Source: Hyphococcus sp. (lineage in GTDB: Bacteria > Pseudomonadota > Alphaproteobacteria > Caulobacterales > Parvularculaceae). Taken from it: a DNA stretch of 64,000 nucleotides. Below the pieces are notes generated by a model. The model had not been told where the DNA came from. It searched no databases and worked only from the letters and a program-made list of their open reading frames with translations. Both the position numbers and the translations under genes were made by a program. Location of the stretch: assembly GCA_021776335.1 (NCBI GenBank), contig JAJFGB010000005.1, forward strand, positions 1-64,000, in the 5' to 3' direction. Shown here piece after piece: positions 35,114-44,541 of this stretch (position 1 is the stretch's first letter; each line of letters opens with the position of its first letter).

Positions 35114-36688
35114 TTAGGTCGATGGGCGGTTCGCGCCTTGTTGTGTTCCGTTTTTCCACGGTTTGTTGACGGCAACCAGTGCTGTCGCGATCAGTGGCAG
35201 GAGCCAAATCAGCCGACCCTGATATCGGTCTGCGGGCCCCGAAAGAACGCCGCAGATGACAGCATTGACCAACAAGGCGCCACCGATAAGAGCAATCGCG
35301 CGCAATGCGGCTTCATTTCCCGCTTTTCGCCCGACCAGCAAATAGCCGAGCAGTCCAAGGGATGCATAAACGACGACGATCTGTAGCGTTTCGAAAGGTT
35401 GAATAATGTAGTTTGTATCCGTTTGGGCAGGAATTATTCTCCAGGCGCCATACTCGCCGCGATGTAGTTTCTGGCCCACGCCAATCGCAGGAATGCCGAT
35501 GCGGGTGATTTGCTCATATGTGTTCGCGAAGGCTTTGCGTATTTGCGCCATCGGATATTCGCGCGCTGCACGCGCTACGATGGTCATCTCTTCTGCTCTG
35601 ATGCGATCCAGCTGTTCGGGTGTCGCTTTATATCGAAGGCCGGTTTCCTCCCACAAAAACTCACCCACGCCCTGCGGTATTTCATCAAAGACTTCGCATA
35701 CGGCATAGTGATAAGTGTCGCAGTGTTTCTCGAGGTGCCAAAGTGCTGGACCATCGGTAACAGAGCGCGCAAGCGCATATGGATACCGTTTGGGTGCGAC
35801 GCTTGCTTCACCAAAACCCAACAGTGAAATTGCCAGAATCGCGCCGACGCCGAGTGCGAGAGGCGCGCCAGCCCAGCAATATGTCGCAAAGGCAAATTTG
35901 TTTCCGGCGCGTATGTCTCGCACCAGCCGTTCGATCCCACCAAGGCCGGCAAGTGCGGCAACCAATAATACATTTCCAGGATGTGCTGTGATCGCAAATG
36001 CGGTTATTGCCGCGATTGTCAGTTTTTCAAAAAGGTTCAATTTCTCGAGGTAAAAATAGTATAAAGCCAGCGACAAAACCGCCGCGGCGCCGAGAATATC
36101 CGGCATCGCAAAGGAACCGTACCACGACGCTGATGTCAGTAGGGTCAGGATGACAACCGTTGCTGCAAATTCGGTCTGCGAGAGCGCGGGCGTGAATACA
36201 CGAAGGAACAAGACTGTTGTAAACGCAACCATGGCGGCCTGGCCGGCGACAATAAAAATTCCATTATCGGCAAGCATGCCCATGAGATAGGCGTATACGC
36301 TGTAGGTTGCTGACCGCATGCCGGAGATCGCTCCGCCGGAGTTTGTTGTTGAACCGTCCAAATTGTTACCGGTCGCCGCTTCGTTATGCGGCGCCTCATT
36401 TGTCGGTAAAAGATTGTCGATTAAGGCGCCGAGCTTTTCCAGTGCGACGGGGCCGCCCTTGATATAACTGATGCTATCAGGAAAGGGCAAAGCGCTGCCG
36501 TTCACAATGGCAGGCAGGAGCAAGGCAAGCGTTAATAGTGCAATCCGCCAAAAAGAAATGCGGCTGGACGCCTGGCGCAAGAATCCGCGCCAATCTGTGC
36601 CGGGTTCAGCATCAGTGTTTTCGTCCGATTTTGAGCTCTGTGCCAAAATGGAACGAGACCACAACCTGTATACGCCCTTATCAATCAT
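35114..36688 (-). CDS. Polytopic membrane protein, possible GT-C glycosyltransferase
   Basis: Predicted 524-aa protein with about eleven hydrophobic spans. After the first span a ~80-residue loop includes DSISYIKGGPVALEKL and LLPTNEAPHNEAATG; the pattern of an acidic residue in the first loop recalls GT-C transferases (ArnT/PMT type), but no family can be assigned firmly. Later segments include YALARSVTDGP and a soluble loop around residues 310-400. It is 110 nt upstream of the GT2 gene on the same strand and could use its polyprenyl-sugar product. Inference from position only. Confidence 0.7.
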   Translation of the reverse strand: MIDKGVYRLWSRSILAQSSKSDENTDAEPGTDWRGFLRQASSRISFWRIALLTLALLLPAIVNGSALPFPDSISYIKGGPVALEKLGALIDNLLPTNEAPHNEAATGNNLDGSTTNSGGAISGMRSATYSVYAYLMGMLADNGIFIVAGQAAMVAFTTVLFLRVFTPALSQTEFAATVVILTLLTSASWYGSFAMPDILGAAAVLSLALYYFYLEKLNLFEKLTIAAITAFAITAHPGNVLLVAALAGLGGIERLVRDIRAGNKFAFATYCWAGAPLALGVGAILAISLLGFGEASVAPKRYPYALARSVTDGPALWHLEKHCDTYHYAVCEVFDEIPQGVGEFLWEETGLRYKATPEQLDRIRAEEMTIVARAAREYPMAQIRKAFANTYEQITRIGIPAIGVGQKLHRGEYGAWRIIPAQTDTNYIIQPFETLQIVVVYASLGLLGYLLVGRKAGNEAALRAIALIGGALLVNAVICGVLSGPADRYQGRLIWLLPLIATALVAVNKPWKNGTQQGANRPST

Positions 36689-37236
36689 TTTCTGTGCTTG
36701 CCGTTTTTGCCAGTCGTTTCTAAGTCGTCGAAATTTTTCGCAAGCGAGTTGCGATTGTTATTGTGGGCTTATCAAGCCGTTGTAAACTGCCATTTACCCT
36801 CGTTCGTGGAAGAGTTTTAGCGCGCGGCGAATGGCGGAGCATTTCGCATCGCAACCGATCAAAAAATGTGCTGGTGTGCGCCCGTGACACCGCAAATGGC
36901 GATAAGGCCTTGCAGGCCATGCTGCATTTTTTGAAGGTCCCCCGACTCAAAATCTTACACTGCGCCCAATTCTTGAGCATTATCAAGAATTTGAACGCAA
37001 CTACCATGCCAGAAAACCGGCCGGATGCAAGCGGGCCGTCATGGCGCTTTCATCCAAATAAGGCATTGAAATCAGTGTTAGCTGGCGCCCCGCCAACCAC
37101 ATCTCTAGGCGTAAACAGGCTGATCGCGGCGCCGCCAATCTCCTCTTTGGCGGGAATATCAGTTTGCTCCACGTGAAGATTGCATTGTTACAGTGATCCG
37201 GTTTAGTTTCGCTGCCCGTTACAGGATCTATGTAGC
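36689..37236. other. Divergent intergenic region, nothing recognised
   Basis: 548 bp between divergent genes. An open frame at 36763-37176 has no ribosome site or recognisable domain and I reject it. Two GTTACAG copies lie just upstream of the 37237 gene and may be regulatory. Confidence 0.45.
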
Positions 37237-37902
37237 ATGAGCGACGCACTCAGCATTTATTTCGCAGGCGACCTTTTCGATCATAAAGATCTTATCGGCA
37301 ACGCATTGCTGGCTTCCCATATCGAGCAGGAATCCTCAGGCAGGTATAAATGCCTGTTGCCGCAGGATTTCGAACAGGGCAGCAATCGTAAAGAGCATAT
37401 CCGTGATCAGGATTTAAAAATGGTCATGGAGGCTGATCTGGGTTTGTTTAATTTTGACGGCGCCGATCTCGATTCCGGCACTGTTGTTGAGTTTATCGTC
37501 GCCAAACAACTGGATATTCCCTCTGTTATTCTCCGGTCGGATTTTAGAAATGCTGGAGACCAGGATACCAAAGGCGACAAATGGAATTTGATGTGCTCAT
37601 TTTATCCGCGCACCGAGATCGTATCGATCAACGGAATGGAATGGTATCAGCAAGCTCGCACAGGTCCCCTGTCGGTAGAGGAAACCATCAAAGCTCTCTA
37701 CACGCGATTGGCGTTGCAATTGATCACTGCTTTCGACAAAGCGCGCAGCGATACGCCGCTGGCGACAGAACCCGACTTTATGAAAAAGCTTTATCAATGG
37801 GCGGTGACGTTTCCAGGCGCCGGGTTTGAGGAATTCATCGACAACAAAAACTGGGTTGCGGAAACTATCGAAAAGAAAAAACGCAAAGGCCTTATCGGCT
37901 GA
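37237..37902 (+). CDS. Nucleoside 2-deoxyribosyltransferase-like protein
   Basis: Predicted 221-aa protein. LSIYFAGDLFDHKDLIGN at the N-terminus and ADLGLFNFDGADLDSGTVVEFIVAKQL (residues ~66-92) are the substrate-binding and catalytic-glutamate segments of the 2-deoxyribosyltransferase fold. The family exchanges bases or hydrolyses deoxynucleosides via a glycosyl-enzyme intermediate. The C-terminal ~70 residues (from KLYQWAVTFPGAG) are an extension I do not recognise. Neighbouring ribokinase and deoC genes suggest it frees base and deoxyribose for catabolism, which is inference. Confidence 0.82.
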   Translation: MSDALSIYFAGDLFDHKDLIGNALLASHIEQESSGRYKCLLPQDFEQGSNRKEHIRDQDLKMVMEADLGLFNFDGADLDSGTVVEFIVAKQLDIPSVILRSDFRNAGDQDTKGDKWNLMCSFYPRTEIVSINGMEWYQQARTGPLSVEETIKALYTRLALQLITAFDKARSDTPLATEPDFMKKLYQWAVTFPGAGFEEFIDNKNWVAETIEKKKRKGLIG

Positions 37903-37970
37903 TCCGGGCCGCCGCCGTTAGCGCATACTGAAAGCCGTGTTTTCTGGCGGCGTTCTTTGGGAGGAATCAC

Positions 37971-38930
37971 ATGTTCGATGTCGTTGTTGTTGGCAGTTAT
38001 GTTCAGGACCTCGCTTTTAACACGGAAATATTTCCAGCGCCTGGCGAAACGCGTATCGGCGCCTTTCGGACGGGGCCTGGCGGCAAAGGCTTTAATCAGG
38101 CGGTTGCGTGCAACAGGCTTGGCGTTGAAACCATGTTTATTGGCGCGGTTGGCGACGATATTTTTGCAAAAGGCGTAAGAGAATTCATCGCATCTGAGGG
38201 ACTAACCGCCGAGCTGGAGGTCTGCCCTGAACACGCCACTGGCGCGGCGTCAATTGTTGTCAACGGCGCAGGACAAAACCTTATCGTTGTTGCTCTTGGC
38301 GCTAATGATCATTTATCTGAAAATCATGTCGCAGATTTCAAATCAGAGATCGCGGCGGCGAAATATCTTGTCTGTCAGGTCGAGAACCAGTTGTCTGCGA
38401 CTGAAGCGGCGATGCGTATTGCGCGGGAAAATGGAACAACGACGATCCTAAATCCTGCGCCGATCAATGACGGTTTGACGCTGGCGCTGGTTCAAGGCGC
38501 CGATATTTTAACGCCAAACGAAACCGAATTTGTATTCTTGATGAATAAGGTTCTGGGCCAGAAGATTCCAGATGATTTCTGGTTGCAGGATGACGCCAGC
38601 ATCCATCAGTTTTGCCGGCAATCAGGTGTCGCTACCGTCGTGCTGACCCTCGGTGATAAGGGTTGTTTTGTATCGTTCGATGAAAATTCAAAAAATGCCG
38701 CCATTTCAACTGACGGCGCTTATTATCGAGTGCCCGCGACAAACATCGAAGTTGTCGACACGACAGGCGCAGGTGATGCGTGCAATGGCGGGCTGGCTGC
38801 TGGCCTCGTTAAGTTTCCCAATGATTTTCGCGCTGCGATCGCTTACGCCAACAAGGTTGCGGGACTTTCAACGACAAAACCTGGCACCGCACCAGCAATG
38901 CCAATGCTGGCTGAAGTCGAAGCTGTTTAA
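37971..38930 (+). CDS. PfkB-family sugar kinase, ribokinase-like
   Basis: Predicted 319-aa kinase. The N-terminal signature GPGGKGFNQAVACNRLG (residues ~41-57), ILNPAPINDG, ILTPNETEF and the catalytic anion-hole motif DTTGAGDACNGGLAAGL are all intact. It phosphorylates ribose or deoxyribose, supplying DeoC if deoxyribose is the substrate. GGGAGG lies 7-8 nt before ATG 37971. It follows the transferase-like gene by 68 nt, and its stop shares bases with the convergent aldehyde dehydrogenase stop. Confidence 0.88.
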   Translation: MFDVVVVGSYVQDLAFNTEIFPAPGETRIGAFRTGPGGKGFNQAVACNRLGVETMFIGAVGDDIFAKGVREFIASEGLTAELEVCPEHATGAASIVVNGAGQNLIVVALGANDHLSENHVADFKSEIAAAKYLVCQVENQLSATEAAMRIARENGTTTILNPAPINDGLTLALVQGADILTPNETEFVFLMNKVLGQKIPDDFWLQDDASIHQFCRQSGVATVVLTLGDKGCFVSFDENSKNAAISTDGAYYRVPATNIEVVDTTGAGDACNGGLAAGLVKFPNDFRAAIAYANKVAGLSTTKPGTAPAMPMLAEVEAV

Positions 38931-39892
38931 CCTCCAATGGGATGCCAGGTTGTCTTCGTCTCTTGGCAATCCATGATCTGATAGGGATCAGGCGCGGCTG
39001 GTTTTTTACGGATAACGACGCGCTTGATGTTATTGGCGGCCTGTTCCTGAACCAGTTTGATTTCATCTGCGTCGGCGCCATTATAGATCACCGCATTGAC
39101 GTCCATATGCGATGCAAAATGCTCGTTCAGTTCGTTTCGGTAGCCGGAAAGAATGTTGACGACACCAGGCGGCACATCAGACGAATGCAGCACTTCCGCA
39201 AAGCTGATCGCACATAAAGGATTTTGCTCTGACGCGAGGCTGACGACAGTATTTCCGCCGGCGATGATCGGCGCAATATCCGATACAAACCCCAGAAGGC
39301 CTTTTTCTTGTGGTGCGATAGCGCTGACAACGCCTGTTGGTTCCAGAATTGAGAAATTGAAATGCGACGAGGCGACTGGGTTCACTGAGCTGAATATCTG
39401 CTGATATTTATCCGCCCAGCCTGCGTAATAAACGAGGCAATCGATGGCTGCTGTTACTTCCTGCGCGGCGGCGCGTTTGCTCGAACCCGTTGCGGTAAGC
39501 TCGCCAACGAACTGTTCGCCGCGGCCTTCGAGCATTTCCGCGACTCGATATAATATCTGACTGCGCAAATAGGCACTGGCGCGTGACCAACCTGAAAAGG
39601 CGCCGCGCGCGGCAACGACCGCTTCGCGGAAATCCTTGCGACTGGCGCGGCACATATTCGCGACATTATTTCCGGATGCATCCGCTACGGTAAAATAACG
39701 TCCGGATTCAGTGCGTGGAAATTTTCCGTTGATGTAAAGTTTATAGGTTTTTTCAACGCCAAGCCGAGGCGCGCTTGCCGACGTTGTGCGCGATTTCGAT
39801 TTTGATTGTGACTCTGACGTTGCCGGCATGGATGTTTCCTGCGCGCTCGCACGTTCTGCATAATGTGCTTCGGTTTTTATATTTTTATCCAT
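38927..39892 (-). CDS. Aldehyde dehydrogenase homologue lacking the catalytic domain
   Basis: Predicted 321-aa protein. A ~45-residue Ser/Lys/Thr-rich leader precedes an ALDH NAD-binding half ([65 protein letters not shown] DVPPGVVNILSGY). The frame ends at KTTWHPIGG without the catalytic Cys or Glu segments, so it cannot oxidise aldehydes alone. The end looks natural, not frameshifted, and similar short ALDH homologues sit beside a full ALDH and deoC elsewhere. It lies 17 nt downstream of the full ALDH, and may serve as a non-catalytic partner subunit. Confidence 0.8.
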   Translation of the reverse strand: MDKNIKTEAHYAERASAQETSMPATSESQSKSKSRTTSASAPRLGVEKTYKLYINGKFPRTESGRYFTVADASGNNVANMCRASRKDFREAVVAARGAFSGWSRASAYLRSQILYRVAEMLEGRGEQFVGELTATGSSKRAAAQEVTAAIDCLVYYAGWADKYQQIFSSVNPVASSHFNFSILEPTGVVSAIAPQEKGLLGFVSDIAPIIAGGNTVVSLASEQNPLCAISFAEVLHSSDVPPGVVNILSGYRNELNEHFASHMDVNAVIYNGADADEIKLVQEQAANNIKRVVIRKKPAAPDPYQIMDCQETKTTWHPIGG

Positions 39893-39909
39893 AGTCGATC
39901 GCCTCAGTT

Positions 39910-41385
39910 TTAATGCAGGTTCACATAGGCAGAAAGGCCATGCAGTCCGCCCTCCCGACCGACGCCGCTTTCTTTATAGCCGCCAAAGGGTGATGTGGGG
40001 TCAAACTTGTTGAAGGTATTAGCCCAAATCACGCCCGCGCGAATATTTTGCCCTACTTTAAATATTTTCGCGCCCTTGTCGGTCCATACCCCGCCGGACA
40101 AGCCATATTGCGTATTGTTAGCTTTGCTGACCGCCTCATCCAAGGTGCGGAAGGTCTGGATCGCCAGCACCGGACCAAAGATTTCTTCACGAACCACCCG
40201 GTGCGACTGAGCGACATCCGTGAACAATGTTGGCTGGCACCAATAGCCTTTCTTCGGCGTTTTGCCGCCAGCCTGATACATCTCCGCACCTTCTTTTTGG
40301 CCCAGTGCAAGATAGTCATTGATACGCTCTAGCTGCGCGGCTGAATTGATCGCGCCGATATCGGTGTTTTTGTCCAAAGGATCGCCGACAACCAACGTCT
40401 GCATGCGCTCTTTGAGTTTTGTGATGACTTCCTTCGCGACGGATTCCTGCACCAGCAGGCGCGATCCCGCGCAACAGACATGACCCTGATTGAAAAAGAT
40501 GGCATTGACGATACCTTCAACCGCCTGATCAATTGGCGCATCTTCGAAAATGATATTGGCGGCCTTGCCGCCTAGCTCCAGCGTGTATTTCTTGTCCGTA
40601 CCCGCAAGCGCGCGCTGAATGATTCTGCCGACGTCGGTGGAGCCGGTAAAGGCGACTTTGTCGATGTCATCATGGTCGACAATGGCGGCGCCCGTTGATC
40701 CGTCGCCGGTAATAATGTTGACGACGCCGGGCGGTAAATCGGCCGCCTGAATCACTTCCGCCAGCTTCAAGGCCGTTAGCGGTGTTGTCTCTGCGGGCTT
40801 TAGAACAACTGTGTTGCCGCAAGCCAGTGCCGGCGCAATTTTCCAGGCCGCCATCAAAAGCGGAAAATTCCATGGGATGATCTGGCCGGCAACGCCAAGA
40901 GGTTTGGGCGTTTTTTGTGGAAAGGCGTAATCAAGCTTGTCCGCCCAGCCTGCATAGTAGAAAAAATGCGCCGCCGCTAATGGAATATCTACATCGCGCG
41001 CCTCACGGATGGGCTTGCCGCCATCCATTGATTCTATCACAGCAAATTCGCGCGCCCGTTCTTGGATGATACGGGCGATACGATAGATATATTTGCCGCG
41101 CTCCGCTGCCTTCATTTTAGACCAGACATTGTCGTAAGCGCCGCGGGCGGCTTTTACGGCGCGGTTGACGTCAGCTTTGCTGGCCTGTGCAACACTCGCG
41201 AGGGTTTTTTCATTCGCGGGGTTGATGGTGTCAAAATAAGCGCCTGACTTTGGCGCTGTAAACTTGCCGTCAATAAACAACTCATACCGATCATTGATGT
41301 TGATATGATCGGTGCTCTCAGGCGCGGCTGCGTATTCCCATCCAGTATCATAATTCAGTTTGATAGCGTTTTTGCCGTCGCTCAT
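39910..41385 (-). CDS. Aldehyde dehydrogenase
   Basis: Predicted 491-aa NAD(P)-dependent aldehyde dehydrogenase. The cofactor and active-site motifs are intact: [40 protein letters not shown] (catalytic Glu) and [16 protein letters not shown] (catalytic Cys). It ends [16 protein letters not shown]. Next to deoC it probably oxidises acetaldehyde or another aldehyde released from deoxyribose-5-phosphate. It starts 6 nt after the deoC stop and is followed by the catalytically incomplete homologue. Confidence 0.93.
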   Translation of the reverse strand: MSDGKNAIKLNYDTGWEYAAAPESTDHININDRYELFIDGKFTAPKSGAYFDTINPANEKTLASVAQASKADVNRAVKAARGAYDNVWSKMKAAERGKYIYRIARIIQERAREFAVIESMDGGKPIREARDVDIPLAAAHFFYYAGWADKLDYAFPQKTPKPLGVAGQIIPWNFPLLMAAWKIAPALACGNTVVLKPAETTPLTALKLAEVIQAADLPPGVVNIITGDGSTGAAIVDHDDIDKVAFTGSTDVGRIIQRALAGTDKKYTLELGGKAANIIFEDAPIDQAVEGIVNAIFFNQGHVCCAGSRLLVQESVAKEVITKLKERMQTLVVGDPLDKNTDIGAINSAAQLERINDYLALGQKEGAEMYQAGGKTPKKGYWCQPTLFTDVAQSHRVVREEIFGPVLAIQTFRTLDEAVSKANNTQYGLSGGVWTDKGAKIFKVGQNIRAGVIWANTFNKFDPTSPFGGYKESGVGREGGLHGLSAYVNLH

Positions 41386-41390
41386 CAGGC

Positions 41391-42317
41391 CTAATCCTTT
41401 GAGAAATAATCGCCGGACTGATAGACGCCGGTTTCTTGTTTTTTCAACTGCATCAATACGTCATTCGCAAGACTGCTGGCGCCGAATCGGAACCATTCCG
41501 GTGTCATCCACGCTTCGCCGAGCGTTTCGCGGAGCATAACCAGATATTGTATTGCGAGCTTTGCCTTGGAAATTCCGCCTGCGGGCTTCATGCCCACCAT
41601 GCGGTCGGTCTTGTAATAATAATCGCGGATTGCCTGTAGCATTACCAGCGTCACTGGCATGGTCGCGGCGGGCTGGATCTTTCCCGTAGATGTTTTGATA
41701 AAGTCGGCGCCGGCGTGCATTGCGAGATCACTGGCGTGACGCACGCGGTCGAGAGTGCCCAATTCGCCGGTTTCCAAAATGACTTTAAGATGCGCGTCGC
41801 CGCAGGCTTCTTTGCAGAGAGCAATTTCGTCAAACACCGCCTGATACTCGCCTTGCAGGAATTTGCCGCGGGAAATCACCATGTCGATTTCGTCGGCGCC
41901 CTCTTCCACGGCGAGCTTGATTTCCTCCAGCTTGGCCTCAGTCGTTGCCATGCCGCTGGGGAATGCGGTCGCGACAGAGGCAATATGAATGCCGCTGTCG
42001 GTAAGCGCCTTTTTTGCAACGCCCACCATCATTGGATAAACGCACACCGCCGCCACATGGGGAATATCCGGCAGCGTGTCGTGCAGATGCTTTGCCTTCT
42101 GACACAATTGCCGCACCTTGCCCGGCGTGTCCTGCCCCTCAAGCGTCGTGAGGTCGATTTGACTGAGAACAAGTTTAAGCGCGTGAACCTTCGATGATTT
42201 TTTGATGCTGCGGGTGCGGAAGCGCGCCACGCGTTCCTCAACACCGACCTGATCCACGCGGGATACGTGATCCGGTGCGGGGGCTGACATCTCTGCTGTG
42301 CTTGCTTCTGGCATCAT
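41391..42317 (-). CDS. deoC: Deoxyribose-phosphate aldolase
   Basis: Predicted 308-aa class I aldolase that splits 2-deoxyribose-5-phosphate to acetaldehyde and glyceraldehyde-3-phosphate. Schiff-base lysine in DFIKTSTGKI and the second essential lysine in VGMKPAGGISKAK are present, with EIDMVISRGKFLQGEY upstream. It is longer than the ~220-260-aa short forms because of an N-terminal ~55-residue extension, as in many alphaproteobacteria. It leads the operon deoC-ALDH-ALDH-like. A second ATG one codon in (42314) is equally likely. Confidence 0.93.
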   Translation of the reverse strand: MMPEASTAEMSAPAPDHVSRVDQVGVEERVARFRTRSIKKSSKVHALKLVLSQIDLTTLEGQDTPGKVRQLCQKAKHLHDTLPDIPHVAAVCVYPMMVGVAKKALTDSGIHIASVATAFPSGMATTEAKLEEIKLAVEEGADEIDMVISRGKFLQGEYQAVFDEIALCKEACGDAHLKVILETGELGTLDRVRHASDLAMHAGADFIKTSTGKIQPAATMPVTLVMLQAIRDYYYKTDRMVGMKPAGGISKAKLAIQYLVMLRETLGEAWMTPEWFRFGASSLANDVLMQLKKQETGVYQSGDYFSKD

Positions 42318-42500
42318 GAATTATTGACGTCGCTTTCTGTCTGATCCCTTAATACGCAACGCCATATGAATGGCATGCGCGTTACGTTTGGGGGCGGGCG
42401 TTATACGACAATCTCAGTGTTTTACCATTAAAATCTGTGTTTGAAAGCAGCCGGATCGTCGGTTTTTTGAATATTATAACGCTTTGCTTGACATGCGGGC

Positions 42501-42683
42501 ATGGCAAATCCCGAAAGAGGCGCTGACAACAGGAATGATGCCTGGTTGCCAGTCAGCCTGGCGCTAAAGAAGGCAGGCGCCAAATGTGTGCGGCGCTCTA
42601 GCGATGATTGCTGGTTAATCGTATCTTGTGATCATCCCAAACCGGATATATTTTCGAAAATAACAAGAAAACTCACAAAATAA
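42501..42683 (+). CDS. Small hypothetical protein upstream of uraH
   Basis: Possible 60-aa basic protein with AWLPVSLALKKAGAKCVRRS, a CWLIVSCDHP core and KITRKLTK at its end. There is no clear ribosome site before ATG 42501; a leaderless message is conceivable. It ends 14 nt before uraH in the same direction. I do not recognise it, and it could be a chance frame. Confidence 0.4.
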   Translation: MANPERGADNRNDAWLPVSLALKKAGAKCVRRSSDDCWLIVSCDHPKPDIFSKITRKLTK

Positions 42684-42697
42684 GGGCGACAGCACTT

Positions 42698-43069
42698 TTG
42701 GGAAATTTAACAACACATATTCTGGACACCAGCGCGGGAAAACCGGCGGCAAATGTTTCAATCGACCTTTACAAATTGACGCCGCAATCCTCCGGAGACG
42801 GTAAGCGCACTGAAAAGATCGTTTCGATGCTCACCAATAGCGATGGGCGCTGTGATGGTCCGATTTTGAGCGGTGATGACTTCCAGCCCGGCCAATATGA
42901 ATTGGCTTTTCATATCGGCGATTATTTTGATCAGATCGGCGTAAAACTGCCATCACCAAAATTCATCGATGTCGCGGTCGTGCGGTTCGGTATTGCGGAC
43001 AAGGATGCGCATTACCACGTGCCGCTTCTGGTCTCTCCCTATGGTTATTCCACCTATCGCGGCAGTTAA
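42698..43069 (+). CDS. uraH: 5-hydroxyisourate hydrolase
   Basis: Predicted 123-aa transthyretin-like hydrolase converting 5-hydroxyisourate to OHCU. The N-terminal LTTHILDTSAGKPAANV (catalytic His), internal RCDGPIL and the hallmark C-terminal tetrapeptide YRGS are intact. The start is TTG 42698 with a weak ribosome site. It stands 5 nt before the xanthine dehydrogenase small subunit and begins the purine operon. Confidence 0.94.
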   Translation: MGNLTTHILDTSAGKPAANVSIDLYKLTPQSSGDGKRTEKIVSMLTNSDGRCDGPILSGDDFQPGQYELAFHIGDYFDQIGVKLPSPKFIDVAVVRFGIADKDAHYHVPLLVSPYGYSTYRGS

Positions 43070-43074
43070 GAGCG

Positions 43075-44541
43075 ATGCGTGATCAGCTGTCCTTTTATCT
43101 TAATGGCGAACTCAAAACCATTCGTGATGCGCCGCCGACCCAAACGCTGCTGAGATATTTGCGCGAAGACGAAAATTTATGCGGCACAAAGGAAGGCTGT
43201 GCGGAGGGCGATTGCGGCGCCTGTACGGTGATGGTCAGCACGCTTGCGAGCGATGGATCTGTAAAACGCGAAGCCATTAACTCCTGCATTCGGTTTCTGC
43301 CAAGCCTTGAGGGAACGTCGGTCACCACAGTAGAGGCGCTGAGCGAAACCATCAGCGCGCCGCATTTGGTTCAGCAAAAGATGATTGCGCATGACGGTTC
43401 GCAATGTGGGTTTTGTACGCCGGGTTTTGTGATGTCGCTTTATACCGCCTATCGAAACGGTGATGCTCTACCGGTTAAGGCCGCTAATGATGTGGTGGCG
43501 GGCAATTTATGTCGCTGCACAGGTTACGGGCCCATTCTGACGGCGGCGAAAGAGATTGGCGACGTCGCGAAGAATGCGGATCAGTCCGGCGATAACAAAA
43601 TAGAGTACGATCAGCTTTCAAAGATTAATCACCAGGAAAACATCGTTCTTGAACATGGCGAGGCCCAGGCTTTCTTGCCGGCGACCAGCGATCAGCTGGC
43701 CGAGATTTACACCGAACACCCTGATGCAACCATCATCGCCGGGGCGACAGACGTGGGCCTGTGGGTGACAAAAATGCATCGCACCCTGCCTAAGATCATT
43801 TTCCTCAATCGCGTGCGCGATCTGGCATCTATGAAACGTGGGAAAAATGAGCTGATCATCGGCGCTGGCGTTACTTATTCCGACGCGATGGACGCGCTGG
43901 CGAGCGCCTATCCTGATCTCGGCGAACTGGTGCGGCGCATCGGCGCCCTCCAGGTGCGCAATGCCGGCACCATTGGCGGCAACATCGCGAATGGATCGCC
44001 CATCGGTGACATGCCGCCGGCGCTCATCGCCCTTGGGGCGACATTGGCTCTTCGTTGCGGCAGTGAACGCCGCACGATACCGCTCGAGGACTTCTTTCTT
44101 GATTATGGAAAGCAGGATCGCAAACCGGGAGAATTTGTTGAGGCTGTGCGCGTTCCGTTAGCTAAGCGCGCAGGTGATTTTAAGTGCTATAAAATTTCCA
44201 AGCGTTTTGATCAGGATATCTCCGCGCTGTGCGGGTGTTTCAATATTCAGGTTGTGGGCGGGGTCGTCAAATCAGCGCGCATCGCTTTTGGCGGCATGGC
44301 AGGCACCCCTAAACGGGCCGCCAAAGTGGAAGCGGTGTTAACCGGTGGGGCGTGGACCCAAGAGTCACTCGAATTGGCGATGCTTGCTTTTGCCGATGAC
44401 TTTACACCTTTAACTGACATGCGTGCGAGCGCCGACTACCGGCTGCGCACGGCGCAAAACCTTCTCATGAAATATTTCACGGAGAGTAGCGCGCCCTTTG
44501 AGCAAACGCGTCTTGTCGGCCATGGGAATGCATTTCTATGA
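43075..44541 (+). CDS. xdhA: Xanthine dehydrogenase small subunit (FeS/FAD)
   Basis: Predicted 488-aa subunit. Residues ~1-85 are a plant-type 2Fe-2S domain (CGTKEGCAEGDCGACTV), ~85-170 the second 2Fe-2S domain (CGFCTPGFVM, CRCTGYGPI), and from ~200 a FAD domain (TIIAGATDVGLWVTK; NAGTIGGNIANGSPIGD) with the C-terminal CO-dehydrogenase flavoprotein fold. It passes electrons from the molybdenum subunit to NAD. Stop overlaps the xdhB start by 4 nt. Confidence 0.96.
   Translation: MRDQLSFYLNGELKTIRDAPPTQTLLRYLREDENLCGTKEGCAEGDCGACTVMVSTLASDGSVKREAINSCIRFLPSLEGTSVTTVEALSETISAPHLVQQKMIAHDGSQCGFCTPGFVMSLYTAYRNGDALPVKAANDVVAGNLCRCTGYGPILTAAKEIGDVAKNADQSGDNKIEYDQLSKINHQENIVLEHGEAQAFLPATSDQLAEIYTEHPDATIIAGATDVGLWVTKMHRTLPKIIFLNRVRDLASMKRGKNELIIGAGVTYSDAMDALASAYPDLGELVRRIGALQVRNAGTIGGNIANGSPIGDMPPALIALGATLALRCGSERRTIPLEDFFLDYGKQDRKPGEFVEAVRVPLAKRAGDFKCYKISKRFDQDISALCGCFNIQVVGGVVKSARIAFGGMAGTPKRAAKVEAVLTGGAWTQESLELAMLAFADDFTPLTDMRASADYRLRTAQNLLMKYFTESSAPFEQTRLVGHGNAFL

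Noticed and set aside
36763-37176. 137-aa frame in the divergent gap before the deoxyribosyltransferase-like gene
   Set aside because: No ribosome site, no recognisable domain and unlikely composition.
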